DNA of 64,000 nt from Domibacillus iocasae. GTDB taxonomy: Bacteria > Bacillota > Bacilli > Bacillales > Domibacillaceae. The translations under genes and the position numbers were made by a program. Each line of letters opens with the position of its first letter. Position 1 is the first letter of the stretch. This document shows positions 37,278 through 44,682 of this stretch, one piece after another. The notes beneath the pieces were generated by a model, which did no database searches, was not told the DNA's origin, and saw nothing but the letters and a program-made list of their open reading frames with translations. The stretch lies in NCBI RefSeq assembly GCF_001750285.1, contig NZ_MAMP01000012.1, positions 124,001 through 188,000 of the forward strand, given 5' to 3'.

Positions 37278-37412
37278 ATGAAAACGATGAAAGAGCAGCT
37301 GCAACAATGGGTCAAGAAAAAACAGTCCGCCAGACAGCCAGAGAAGCTCACTGAACGGGATTTAAGGAATTTGATGAGCGAGCGACGCGGCAAAGGCGGC
37401 ACCTGCAAATAA
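37278..37412 (+). CDS. 44-aa basic phage-like protein
   Basis: A 44-residue ORF starting MKTMKEQLQQWVKKKQSARQ and ending 'RRGKGGTCK', very basic. GAGGAG precedes the ATG, and it lies directly upstream of the Xpf-like sigma remnant, whose ribosome binding site begins right at its stop codon. This spacing is typical of phage early operons. No family is recognised. Confidence 0.5.
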   Translation: MKTMKEQLQQWVKKKQSARQPEKLTERDLRNLMSERRGKGGTCK

Positions 37413-37425
37413 AGGAGGACTGGAC

Positions 37426-37794
37426 ATGCGAAAGCTTATTTACGAATATAAACAGTCGTTACGTACGTTAAAGGAAGTGAAAGCTGCTATTGAAGCAAAA
37501 CCGGAATTGTCAGAGTAAGATATACAGGATAAAACGCTTATTAACAGCATGATCAGTGAAAAGGAGTTTGCTCTTCAATGGATGGTATCCGGCCGGAATC
37601 CTGACGCAAGGCGAGGGACACATCGGAAAGGGGTTTATACGTTAGATCCAAAGCTTATTGAAGCTGTGGTGCCTAATAAAATGTTTGAAGAAGAAAGAAA
37701 AATTACAGCTGATGAGCAATGGTTGCTGGATGATGTGCTTGTTGATTTAACTGAGCAGGGATGGAATTTTTTATTTTCTCTCAAGAAAAATTGA
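37426..37794 (+). pseudogene. broken Xpf/YqaQ-like phage sigma factor
   Basis: AAAGGAGG precedes ATG 37426. The frame reads 'MRKLIYEYKQSLRTLKEVKA' for 30 codons, a TAA stop (37516-37518), then in the same frame 'LINSMISEKEFALQWMVSGR' and 'ARRGTHRKGVYTLDP' to 37794. This is the N-terminal pattern of PBSX/skin positive-control sigma-like factors (Xpf, YqaQ). Such proteins continue with a sigma region 4 helix-turn-helix, which is missing here. Both an internal stop and a C-terminal truncation disable it. Confidence 0.65.
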
Positions 37795-38064
37795 TTAAAA
37801 GTGTGGATTTCTGCAAAAATGCGTTACCCCGCAAAAAAATGCGCTATCCCGCAATTTTTTTTCGGTGACTCAAAAACATTAGTATATTATGATGAAACAG
37901 GTCTTTTCGACATTATTCGATATGATTTAATTTATCAAATTATTAATAATAAACGTAAGAGCGCAAAGTCGCGGTCTAATGTTTTATGGGTTATGAAAGC
38001 TGGGATATCAAATAGGGCTTTAAATCTGTATTGGGAACAAGAACCGGTTAAGGTAGGGTGAAAT

Positions 38065-38369
38065 ATGCGGAGCGATATAGAGAAACTAAAAGTGAACGTT
38101 GAAAAGTTTTTTTGTTATTACAAAATTATCCGGATGACTCTGAGTCGACTTTAGTATTTGTAATATTTTTACAAAGTTTTTTAAGGGCCATCACCTGTAC
38201 AGAAGTGTTGCCAACTATGACATTGACAAAAGAACATAAGCCAACTATTTTTCATACAATGAAAAAGCTTTCAGAAAAAGACAGTATGCTAGCAATTCTG
38301 ATGGGCTTATCGATGGATCTTCCGAAGCAGAAAACAGGCTTTAATCTATTTACAAAAGTAAAGAGGTAG
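38065..38369 (+). pseudogene. hypothetical gene with a frameshift in a T7 run
   Basis: The first frame starts 'MRSDIEKLKVNVEKFF' at 38065. After the TTTTTTT run near 38107 the protein-like sequence continues one frame over: 'LLLQNYPDDSESTLVFVIFL', then 'HTMKKLSEKDSMLAILMG' to a stop at 38369. Inserting one T would restore a frame of about 101 residues. It could be a pseudogene, a phase-variable tract or a sequencing error. The product family is unknown. A following gene begins ten bases later. Confidence 0.5.
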
Positions 38370-38379
38370 GACGGTAAAG

Positions 38380-38949
38380 ATGGGACGAAAATGGACAGAC
38401 GAAGACGTTTCCTTTTTACAGAAACGTGTTGGCAGCTGCTCCTTATCAGCTATAGCCAAACAGCTTAAGCGAAGTGAGGCTGCAGTTTTATTGAAATTGA
38501 AGAAATTGGGTCTAGGAAACACTAAGAATGCTACTGGTCTCTTAACTGGCAGTGAGCTGGCTGAAGCTTTAAATGTAGACAGGAAAACTATACATTATTG
38601 GGTTCAGTTTCACGGACTTGAAGCGACATCGCGTATCACGTGTTATGAGCGGAAATTTTGTCTAATTGACGTGAATTCTTTCTGGAAATGGGCTGAACAA
38701 AACCAGGAGAAGGTCAATTTCAGCATTATCGAAAAGCATGCACTGCCTCCTGAGCCAGAGTGGGTAGATGAAGCCCGTAAGATAGATACAGGTAAGACAA
38801 ATAAGGCATATAGACGTTGGACAACAAAAGAAATTGAACTCCTTTTAAAGTGGAGAAAAGAAGGGAGAAGTCTCAAAGAGATTGCTGCAGAGCTGGGGCG
38901 AAGTAAAATTAGCGTTGAGCGTCGTTATGCACGTTGCAAAAATAATTGA
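38380..38949 (+). CDS. phage-type DNA-binding protein with Myb-like and MerR-like helices
   Basis: A 189-residue protein. Residues 1-45 ('KWTDEDVSFLQKRVGSCSLS', 'IAKQLKRSEAAVLLKLKKLG') and 145-189 ('RWTTKEIELLLKWRKEGRSL', 'IAAELGRSKISVERRYARC') are two similar SANT/Myb-like helix-turn-helix units. Between them 'LTGSELAEALNVDRKTIHYW' (about 54-74) looks like a MerR-type helix-turn-helix. Such proteins occur in Bacillus prophages and are presumed regulators. It is intact, with GGACGG upstream of ATG. Confidence 0.7.
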   Translation: MGRKWTDEDVSFLQKRVGSCSLSAIAKQLKRSEAAVLLKLKKLGLGNTKNATGLLTGSELAEALNVDRKTIHYWVQFHGLEATSRITCYERKFCLIDVNSFWKWAEQNQEKVNFSIIEKHALPPEPEWVDEARKIDTGKTNKAYRRWTTKEIELLLKWRKEGRSLKEIAAELGRSKISVERRYARCKNN

Positions 38950-39024
38950 GGAGCGGAAGAACAGCAGCCTTATTCCTGTTTCATGAAAAGGCTCTTTTTT
39001 CTTTGCTCAAAAACAAAGAACCTA

Positions 39025-39282
39025 TTAATCTAAATCAATAGGTTCTTCAGTAACATTTAAAGCAATTTTTACAATAATAACGTTTCGAAAATTAACTTCA
39101 GAATCAATCATAAAATCATCTGGGAGAGTAAATACGGACTTTAAAAATCCAGAAGCATGTACAGGGGATTTGAAATGGGTACAGTCTAATATATTACTCG
39201 TCGTGTGAATAGATCCACCTCCTTTAAAAGGGATCCTTAAATATTCGTCTCCAGATTTTAATACATAAGTTATTTTTCCCAT
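39025..39282 (-). CDS. hypothetical 85-aa protein
   Basis: An 85-residue soluble protein, 'MGKITYVLKSGDEYLRIPF' then strand-rich sequence ending 'IALNVTEEPIDLD'. GGAGCG lies six bases before the ATG. No family is recognised. Composition and start site support a real gene of the prophage-like segment. Confidence 0.5.
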   Translation of the reverse strand: MGKITYVLKSGDEYLRIPFKGGGSIHTTSNILDCTHFKSPVHASGFLKSVFTLPDDFMIDSEVNFRNVIIVKIALNVTEEPIDLD

Positions 39283-39395
39283 TAGTCGCTCCTTCCTTTT
39301 TTATAAAATGTTAATATTCATAAAAGCATATTAAATACCCACTTTAGGTTGTGAAAAAACTCTTTTTTTGTCGTACGGATGCCGTATATATGACA

Positions 39396-39465
39396 GATAA
39401 AAAAATAAAACCCCGTCACATGACAGGGTTAAATAATTTTCTTTATACCGCAATTACGGTATTCA
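39396..39465 (-). pseudogene. truncated second copy of the zinc-ribbon gene with terminator
   Basis: On the minus strand the end of a coding sequence reads 'REYRNCGIKKII' plus stop, followed by the terminator AACCCTGTCA / TGACGGGGTT and T-run (39396-39431). It closely matches the last residues and terminator of the intact zinc-ribbon gene at 39807-39977. Only the 3' end of this copy remains. Confidence 0.5.
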
Positions 39466-39572
39466 CGGTGAAAGACCTCACAGGTGCCGTGAGGTCTTTA
39501 AAACTTGGTTAAGTACCGCAGTCGTAATATGCACCTATTTAAAATATGCCCAGTAGGTAAGCTCTTGAAACT

Positions 39573-39609
39573 TTTCTTTCTTAAATTGATTAGTATGATA
39601 AGAAAGAAA
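39573..39609. repeat. 11-bp inverted repeat
   Basis: TTTCTTTCTTA (39573-39583) and TAAGAAAGAAA (39599-39609) are perfect complements separated by 15 bases, 55 bases upstream of a 32-aa ORF. It may be a hairpin or an operator. Confidence 0.4.
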
Positions 39610-39663
39610 GTAGGAAACTATCTCCTTTTATCGAATTTATTTTTAAAGAAAGGGGATGGTTAG

Positions 39664-39762
39664 GTGGAAAAGGATATAGTAAAAAATTTAGTGGAAAAAG
39701 GTTTTGAAGTCGTAGACTTTGTAGATATACGCGACCCAAACCATTCATTTGAAGAAATTTAA
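39664..39762 (+). CDS. possible 32-aa peptide
   Basis: GTG start with AAAGGGG eight bases upstream; the product begins MEKDIVKNLVEKGFEVVDFV and ends DPNHSFEEI. It is amphipathic and has no recognised family. Support is only the ribosome binding site and composition. Confidence 0.35.
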   Translation: MEKDIVKNLVEKGFEVVDFVDIRDPNHSFEEI

Positions 39763-39783
39763 ATGAATTAATTCCTAAACGAT

Positions 39784-39809
39784 AAAAACCCTGCCAGCTG
39801 ACAAGGTTA
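39784..39809 (-). terminator. terminator of zinc-ribbon gene
   Basis: On the minus strand AACCTTGTCAGCTGGCAGGGTT followed by TTT, overlapping the stop codon. Confidence 0.7.
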
Positions 39810-39977
39810 AATTATTTTCTTCATGACACAGTTACGGCACTTGCGTAAAAAAACAGCATTTTTAATCGAGCTCTTAAATTGAGCGTTGTCGCAGTTATCA
39901 CAACGGCCGCTTTTAATGTCCGGGTACTCACGGATGTTATAGGTGATGCTTAAATCGATTTCTTGTTTCGTTCCCAT
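39807..39977 (-). CDS. 56-aa zinc-ribbon small protein
   Basis: A 56-residue protein with two CxxC knuckles: 'SGRCDNCDNAQFK' and 'FLRKCRNCVMKK', the arrangement of a small zinc ribbon. AAGGAG is eight bases before the ATG, and a terminator overlaps the stop. Small zinc ribbons are common in Bacillus phages, where they bind nucleic acid or proteins. A degenerate copy of its 3' end lies about 350 bases to the left. Confidence 0.6.
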   Translation of the reverse strand: MGTKQEIDLSITYNIREYPDIKSGRCDNCDNAQFKSSIKNAVFLRKCRNCVMKKII

Positions 39978-40097
39978 GCTGCACACTCCTTTGAAGTCAC
40001 TTGAACATGATAACAGAATTTATGCTGGCAGAATGCAGGTAAATTTTTATTCTCTTAGGGGAATATAAAAATTAAAGTTGAAAGGAGAGTAAACGAA

Positions 40098-40349
40098 ATG
40101 GGAACTGAAAGAGATCCGGGCACTGAAAATTGCGTTGGTGAGCTTAGCCAGCACGAAAGAGATGTTTATCGCTTCATGAGAGATCAGTACGACAGAACGA
40201 TGAATTATGGTGCTGATGACGACGCTGAAGTTCAAGATCCTCAAATCACCGCAATCGTCAGCCGTGAATTCAATATTTCTGCAGAAGAGGCCAGAAATAT
40301 TTATACGAGTGTCGAAACAAAAATTGCTGATTTTCTAAGGAAACAATAA
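40098..40349 (+). CDS. hypothetical 83-aa acidic protein
   Basis: An 83-residue acidic helical protein ('LSQHERDVYRFMRDQYDRTM', 'SREFNISAEEARNIYTSVET'). GAAAGGAGAG precedes the ATG. It resembles small uncharacterised proteins that sit ahead of packaging genes in Bacillus prophages; this fits its place just before the terminase remnant, but is inference. Confidence 0.55.
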   Translation: MGTERDPGTENCVGELSQHERDVYRFMRDQYDRTMNYGADDDAEVQDPQITAIVSREFNISAEEARNIYTSVETKIADFLRKQ

Positions 40350-40423
40350 GAAGAAAGATAAGCGCCCATTGCGGTGCTTTTTTCTTTGCCCAAAAACAAT
40401 CTCGGAGGTGGTGATGATGTGAA

Positions 40424-40894
40424 GTGGTAAACTGGGAAGATATCAGAGCAGAATGGGAAACAACCAAGATCCACGCTTGCTGCATTAGCGGAAAAGCATG
40501 ATATAAAATCGGCACCTTAAAAGCAGGAAAAGCCGTGAAGGATGGTCCAGGAATCCATCGAAAAAGGATGCAACCAAAAGTGAAAAGGTTGCAACCATTA
40601 AACAGAAGGATGCAATCAAAAAAAGCACGGCGGACAATCAGGCAACAAGGAAAATCCAAAGCCAGCTACTAAATTTCCAAAACGCAACAAAGCAGCTGAG
40701 AAGCACGGACTGTTCTCGAAGTTTCTCCCCGACGAAGTAAAAAAGATCATGGACGCGATGACCGATCTTTCCGCTGTGATTTAATATGGAAGCAGATACA
40801 GATCCAGTTTGCCGCGATCATCCGCGCTCAGCAGATTATGTGGGTAAATGATAAAGGAGATAAGAGATGGAAATATTGCATAAAGAAAAAGTAA
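40424..40894 (+). pseudogene. degraded terminase small subunit (YqaS/XtmA-like)
   Basis: Fragments in successive frames give 'VNWEDIRAEWETTK', 'TLAALAEKHDIK', 'SRKSREGWSRNPSKKDATK', 'KRNKAAEKHGLFSKFLPDEV' and 'IRAQQIMWVNDKGD'. In that order they match the small terminase subunit of PBSX/skin-type phages (helix-turn-helix then an acidic region). At least four frameshifts and an in-frame stop separate the pieces, so it cannot be functional. No large subunit follows. Confidence 0.65.
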
Positions 40895-40976
40895 CTCAAA
40901 TTAAAACCATTACTTGTACTTAGTTTGTTTGTATAGGATATAATTTGATTTATTAAAGAATTAAGGGTGTGAAAAT

Positions 40977-41792
40977 GTGACTGCAGTCTCTGAGTTTACT
41001 GACTACTTAAATAAGAATACAGAATTATTAGCTGTTGAAATTGTTGATGCTGTTCTTGATAAAATGAAATTAGAAATTCCAGAATGGGAAAAAGAACAAG
41101 CGATTAAGATGTACATAGAATTTATAGGATTTTTAGCAAGACGCCTTAATGGAAACGAAGAAATAGCATCTGAAGACTTGATATTGTGGAGCAGGGGAAA
41201 TGGTGAACGTGCAGCGTCTTCAGGGGAGAGAATTTCAGAAATTATTGTTCGTTATCCACCTACCCGAATGATTCTTACTGAAATGATGATCCAACTGGCT
41301 GTGAAGTATACTTTTTCCGTAAAAGAAATTTCTTTAGTCATTAATGAAATGAACTTAATGCTTGATATAAGTATTAATGAAACGATTTTTGCTTTTGAAC
41401 GTCGTAATGATAAGATTTTGCAGGATACTCAAAGAGAAATGGAAAAATTGTCTGCACCTATTGTACCTATTCGAGATGGGATAGCAATCCTGCCTTTGAT
41501 TGGAAAGATTGATTTTTATAGAGCAGAGTATCTTTCTCAAAATGTGGTACCCAGAATTGCTGAGTTAGATATTGACTATCTGATTGTTGATTTTTCTGGT
41601 ATTTTGGATATCGACCTAGAAATCGCTCAGTATCTCTATACTATTGAGAGCGTTCTTCGACTGATAGGAATCCAAACCATTGTAACGGGCCTTCGCCCAA
41701 GCTTGGCTCAAACGGTTGTGCGAGGGGGAATTGATATGTCAAATATAAAGACTTTTGCCCATCTTAAACAAGCCCTCGAAAGTATAAAGTAA
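40977..41792 (+). CDS. RsbR-type stressosome STAS protein (second copy)
   Basis: A 271-residue protein with an N-terminal helical sensor half and a C-terminal STAS domain ('APIVPIRDGIAILPLIGKID' onward). The second phosphorylatable position is kept ('TGLRPSLAQTVV'), but the first, normally Asp-Thr, reads 'SGILDIDLEIAQ', so the usual threonine is replaced by leucine. It may join a stressosome without being switched at that site. GTG start after AAGGGTG. It is divergent in sequence from the other RsbR-type gene 6.6 kb away. Confidence 0.82.
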   Translation: MTAVSEFTDYLNKNTELLAVEIVDAVLDKMKLEIPEWEKEQAIKMYIEFIGFLARRLNGNEEIASEDLILWSRGNGERAASSGERISEIIVRYPPTRMILTEMMIQLAVKYTFSVKEISLVINEMNLMLDISINETIFAFERRNDKILQDTQREMEKLSAPIVPIRDGIAILPLIGKIDFYRAEYLSQNVVPRIAELDIDYLIVDFSGILDIDLEIAQYLYTIESVLRLIGIQTIVTGLRPSLAQTVVRGGIDMSNIKTFAHLKQALESIK

Positions 41793-41830
41793 CTTAGCTT
41801 CTATTTGAATGTGAATCTGATTAATATAAT

Positions 41831-42064
41831 TTGCTCAAAAACTTCTTTACGAACGGCGAAAAGATTCAAAAAGGAGCGGTCCGGGATAACTTCGAAGAGA
41901 ATAAAAAAAATCGTGATTTTTGGGCAGCACGAGAAAGCTTTGATACCACTATTCGCTCATACAACTGGCGGACTGATCGTTACGAGTTTGAAGTGGATGA
42001 AGAAAAGGTCCGGGAAGCAATTGAGGATTATTTAGCCATTTTTATTCAAATGGCGGGGCGCTGA
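41831..42064 (+). CDS. phage-like hypothetical protein, possible fragment
   Basis: A 77-codon frame beginning at TTG without a good ribosome binding site. The C-terminal half 'WAARESFDTTIRSYNWRTDR' and 'VDEEKVREAIEDYLAIFIQM' looks like real, charged helical protein. It may be the 3' part of a gene cut at the edge of the prophage-like region. Confidence 0.4.
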   Translation: MLKNFFTNGEKIQKGAVRDNFEENKKNRDFWAARESFDTTIRSYNWRTDRYEFEVDEEKVREAIEDYLAIFIQMAGR

Positions 42065-42172
42065 ATTGTTTCGGGGCATTGTCACGGATCGAGTGTTCAT
42101 GTATATTGAAGCGGTTGACTCATTTAAAAACAGGGAAAAGATGAGGAGAAATCGGTGGAAAGGAGACTGAAT

Positions 42173-43051
42173 ATGAGAATTGGCTACGCCTGTATCAATA
42201 TGACCATGCCTTCTAAGTTTAAAACGTGCCGGTTGAAAACGGTCGAGCTGGAAGGGATGCAAAAAGTAAAAGAACTCACACTTCATAATTTAAATGAAAC
42301 ACTACAGGTCATAAAGTGGAACATTGCACACGATATTTATTTTTACCGTATGAGCAGCAACCTTGTGCCGCTCGGGACGCATCCGATTATGACATGGGCA
42401 TGGGCAGAGGATGAAGATGTCCGCTATATTACGGATCAAATCAAAGAGCTAGTTGCAGCTTATAAGCTTCGTTTATCTGTTCATCCCGGACAGTACACGC
42501 TTATTAATTCACCTAATGAAGAGGTCGTCCGCAAATCCATTTTGGATTTAATTCATCATCAAGAGTTGCTGGCGCTTACGGGAGGAACAGATATGATTTT
42601 GCATGTTGGCGGTGCATATGGAGATAAAGAAGCTGCGAAAAAGCGCTTCGTTTCTGCTTACAAGCTGCTTCCAGACACTATTAAAAATGTGATGCGAATC
42701 GAAAACGACGATAAAATTTTCACGATTGACGATGTGCTGGATATTTGTGAACAAACAGGTGCGGCCGCTTGTTTTGATATTCATCACCACGTATGTCATC
42801 ATGAAGAAGAAACCGATATTAAAAATGTGATGCACAGGGCAATAACCACATGGGAAAAGATCGGCATTCCGCCGAAAATGCACATTAGCTCCGGAAAAAC
42901 GGGAAAAACAGACCGGGCACACTATTCATACATTTTAGAAGAGGACTGGCATTATTTTATGAAACATCTGCCGGATCTTTCTGTTGATGTAATGGTGGAG
43001 GCGAAAATGAAAGAACAAGCAGTATTACAATTAAGAGAGAGAACCGAATAA
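42173..43051 (+). CDS. uvsE: UV damage endonuclease UvsE
   Basis: A 292-residue UVDE enzyme with a TIM-barrel fold that nicks DNA 5' to UV photoproducts. Conserved parts include 'MRIGYACINMTMPSKFKTCR' at the start, 'RMSSNLVPLGTHP', 'LSVHPGQYTLINSPNEEV' and metal-binding 'MRIENDDKIFTIDDVLDIC' with 'FDIHHHVCHHEE'. AAAGGAG before ATG 42173 sets the start. In spore formers UvsE contributes to spore UV resistance. It is followed by a terminator. Confidence 0.94.
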   Translation: MRIGYACINMTMPSKFKTCRLKTVELEGMQKVKELTLHNLNETLQVIKWNIAHDIYFYRMSSNLVPLGTHPIMTWAWAEDEDVRYITDQIKELVAAYKLRLSVHPGQYTLINSPNEEVVRKSILDLIHHQELLALTGGTDMILHVGGAYGDKEAAKKRFVSAYKLLPDTIKNVMRIENDDKIFTIDDVLDICEQTGAAACFDIHHHVCHHEEETDIKNVMHRAITTWEKIGIPPKMHISSGKTGKTDRAHYSYILEEDWHYFMKHLPDLSVDVMVEAKMKEQAVLQLRERTE

Positions 43052-43086
43052 AAAAGCGCTCATCCGAAAATGGAAGGGCGCTTTTA
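43051..43086 (+). terminator. terminator after uvsE
   Basis: AAAAGCGC / GGCGCTTTT stem with an internal mismatch loop, followed by T4. Confidence 0.7.
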
Positions 43087-43094
43087 ACGTAACA

Positions 43095-43207
43095 ATTGTT
43101 TTGAATATAATCAGCTATCCAATCGCCTGCAAGCTTGCCTGCTTTGCTTGTTTTTGTGCGGTCTCCACCAGCATATTTACTGCCTGTTGAACATATTGTA
43201 AATACAT
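43095..43207 (-). pseudogene. possible remnant of a SIS-domain gene at the end of the nag operon
   Basis: Directly after nagR, minus-strand sequence reads 'MYLQYVQQAVNMLVETAQ' then, one frame over, 'LAGDWIADYIQNN'. This resembles the first residues of SIS-domain phosphosugar-binding proteins often found next to nag genes. A frameshift and truncation remove the rest. The match is weak because so little is left. Confidence 0.35.
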
Positions 43208-43217
43208 CCTGTCCTCT

Positions 43218-43940
43218 TTACCGGTTAATATCGATCGTGAATTTGTAGCGGTCGGCTCGGTAAGATGATTTCACGTACTCAAGTGGCGTCCCATCTTTTA
43301 AAAAGGTATCTCGTTCAATCAATAAAACGGGCGCCCCTTTGTGGACGAGCAGATGCGGCCGTTCTGTTTCGTTTACAATAGCTGCTTCAATCGATTGAAT
43401 GGCGTGGCCAATCGCAAGCCCAAGCTCCTCTTCGATGTAATGGTAAAGGGACGCGGCGGTAATGGTTTCAGTCAGTCCTTTTACCAGGTTCGCGGAAATA
43501 TAAACGGTTTCGAGTGCCATCGGAACATCGTCTGCCAGCCGAATTCGCTTAATTTCATAAACCGGTGTATGTTCTTTTAAAGCAAGCCTTTCGGCGACTT
43601 TTGCATCCGCTGGAATGATTTCAAAGGCAAGCAGTGTATTGGCAGGGGTCATCCCGCGCGCTTTCATATCTTCTGTGAAACTTGTTAGTCCAGAAAGCTT
43701 TTGTTCAAGCTTCTGTTCCGCCACAAACGTGCCGCGTCCTTTTTGGCGATACAACAGCCCTTCGTTCACAAGATTGGTGATCGCCTGCCGAACCGTCATC
43801 CGGCTCACATCAAGCAGCTCTGCATATTCGCGCTCAGAAGGAAGTAAATTGCCCGGTGTCAGTTCACCGTTTTCAATTTGCCGGCGGATAGAATGCTCCA
43901 GCTGAAAATAAATCGGCATAGGAGAGTGTTTATCAATCAT
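43218..43940 (-). CDS. nagR: GntR/HutC-type regulator NagR (YvoA)
   Basis: A 240-residue repressor: an N-terminal winged helix ('PSEREYAELLDVSRMTVRQA', 'QKGRGTFVAEQ') and a C-terminal UTRA effector domain ('YEIKRIRLADDVPMALETVY'). In B. subtilis NagR senses glucosamine-6-phosphate or N-acetylglucosamine-6-phosphate. The ATG at 43940 follows AAAGGAA. It is the third gene of nagA-nagB-nagR. Two copies of its expected operator lie upstream of nagA. Confidence 0.93.
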   Translation of the reverse strand: MIDKHSPMPIYFQLEHSIRRQIENGELTPGNLLPSEREYAELLDVSRMTVRQAITNLVNEGLLYRQKGRGTFVAEQKLEQKLSGLTSFTEDMKARGMTPANTLLAFEIIPADAKVAERLALKEHTPVYEIKRIRLADDVPMALETVYISANLVKGLTETITAASLYHYIEEELGLAIGHAIQSIEAAIVNETERPHLLVHKGAPVLLIERDTFLKDGTPLEYVKSSYRADRYKFTIDINR

Positions 43941-43953
43941 CGTGTTCTTCCTT

Positions 43954-44682
43954 TCACGTAAATATTGAGAGCGCTTCATCATCTGCTATTATTGTAACAT
44001 GAGGATGATGATGCAGCGCAGACGCAGGAAAGTCTTCCGAAATTTCCCCTGACAATAGCTGATGGACAGCTGCTGCTTTTTTCGTGCCCGAAGCTAGCAG
44101 CAAAATCTCGCTGCTTTTCATAATAGAAGCAATGCCCATTGTGATCGCCTGCTTTGGTACATCTTCAATCGAGTGAAAGAACCGGGCATTTACCTGGCGG
44201 GTTGAATGGGCTAATGTTGTAATGTGAGTCGTTTGATTAAACGAGGTGCCTGGTTCATTAAACCCGATATGCCCATTTTGTCCGATCCCGAGTACTTGCA
44301 CGTCAATGCCTTTTTCATCAATGATGGATTCATAGCGTGCACATTCTTTTTGTAAGTCTGCTGCTTCTCCATTCGGAAGATAGCTGTTGGATAAAGGAAT
44401 GTCCAGGTGGCGAAAAAGGTTTTCTGTCATAAATGAGTGGTAGCTGTTCGGGTTTGAAGCAGGCAGGCCGATGTACTCATCTAAATTGATCGTTGTAACA
44501 TGCTGAAAAGATGTTCCATGTTTCCTGCGATCGAGAATTAATTGTTCGTACAATCCTTTTGGTGTGGAGCCAGTTGCCAGGCCAAGGGTAAGGATTGGGT
44601 TCTGTTTTATCTTCTTTAATAAAAATTCAGCTGCTCTTTTGCTCATTTCTTCGTAGTCAGGTACTTGAATAATCTTCATCAT
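43954..44682 (-). CDS. nagB: glucosamine-6-phosphate deaminase
   Basis: A 242-residue enzyme converting glucosamine-6-phosphate to fructose-6-phosphate and ammonia. 'LGLATGSTPKGLYEQL' binds phosphate; 'TINLDEYIGLP' carries the catalytic aspartate; 'VLGIGQNGHIGFNEPG' completes the site. It is of the shorter Gram-positive type. The start overlaps the nagA stop (ATGA), indicating translational coupling. Confidence 0.96.
   Translation of the reverse strand: MMKIIQVPDYEEMSKRAAEFLLKKIKQNPILTLGLATGSTPKGLYEQLILDRRKHGTSFQHVTTINLDEYIGLPASNPNSYHSFMTENLFRHLDIPLSNSYLPNGEAADLQKECARYESIIDEKGIDVQVLGIGQNGHIGFNEPGTSFNQTTHITTLAHSTRQVNARFFHSIEDVPKQAITMGIASIMKSSEILLLASGTKKAAAVHQLLSGEISEDFPASALHHHPHVTIIADDEALSIFT

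Larger units (their letters stand above)
30809..42064. mobile_element. degenerate prophage-like segment (PBSX/skin type)
   Basis: The segment starts with an intact integrase and contains broken phage genes (Xpf-like sigma factor, terminase small subunit), many short ORFs, AT-rich DNA and several long non-coding stretches. No capsid, tail, portal or lysis genes remain. Both limits are uncertain: the left is set by the integrase, the right by the last phage-like ORF before uvsE. Host-like genes inside (spore protein, RsbR-type proteins, DUF421) mean that parts may be ordinary chromosome. Confidence 0.55.

Noticed and set aside
37801-38061. 86-codon plus-strand frame between the sigma remnant and the T7-frameshift gene
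   Set aside because: The first third reads as low-complexity AT-rich sequence and there is no ribosome binding site; the last 45 codons may be a gene fragment but cannot be assigned.
30780-42172. Attachment-site direct repeats bounding the prophage-like segment
   Set aside because: I compared the sequence near the integrase end with the sequence before uvsE by eye and saw no convincing direct repeat, and there is no tRNA gene at either side.
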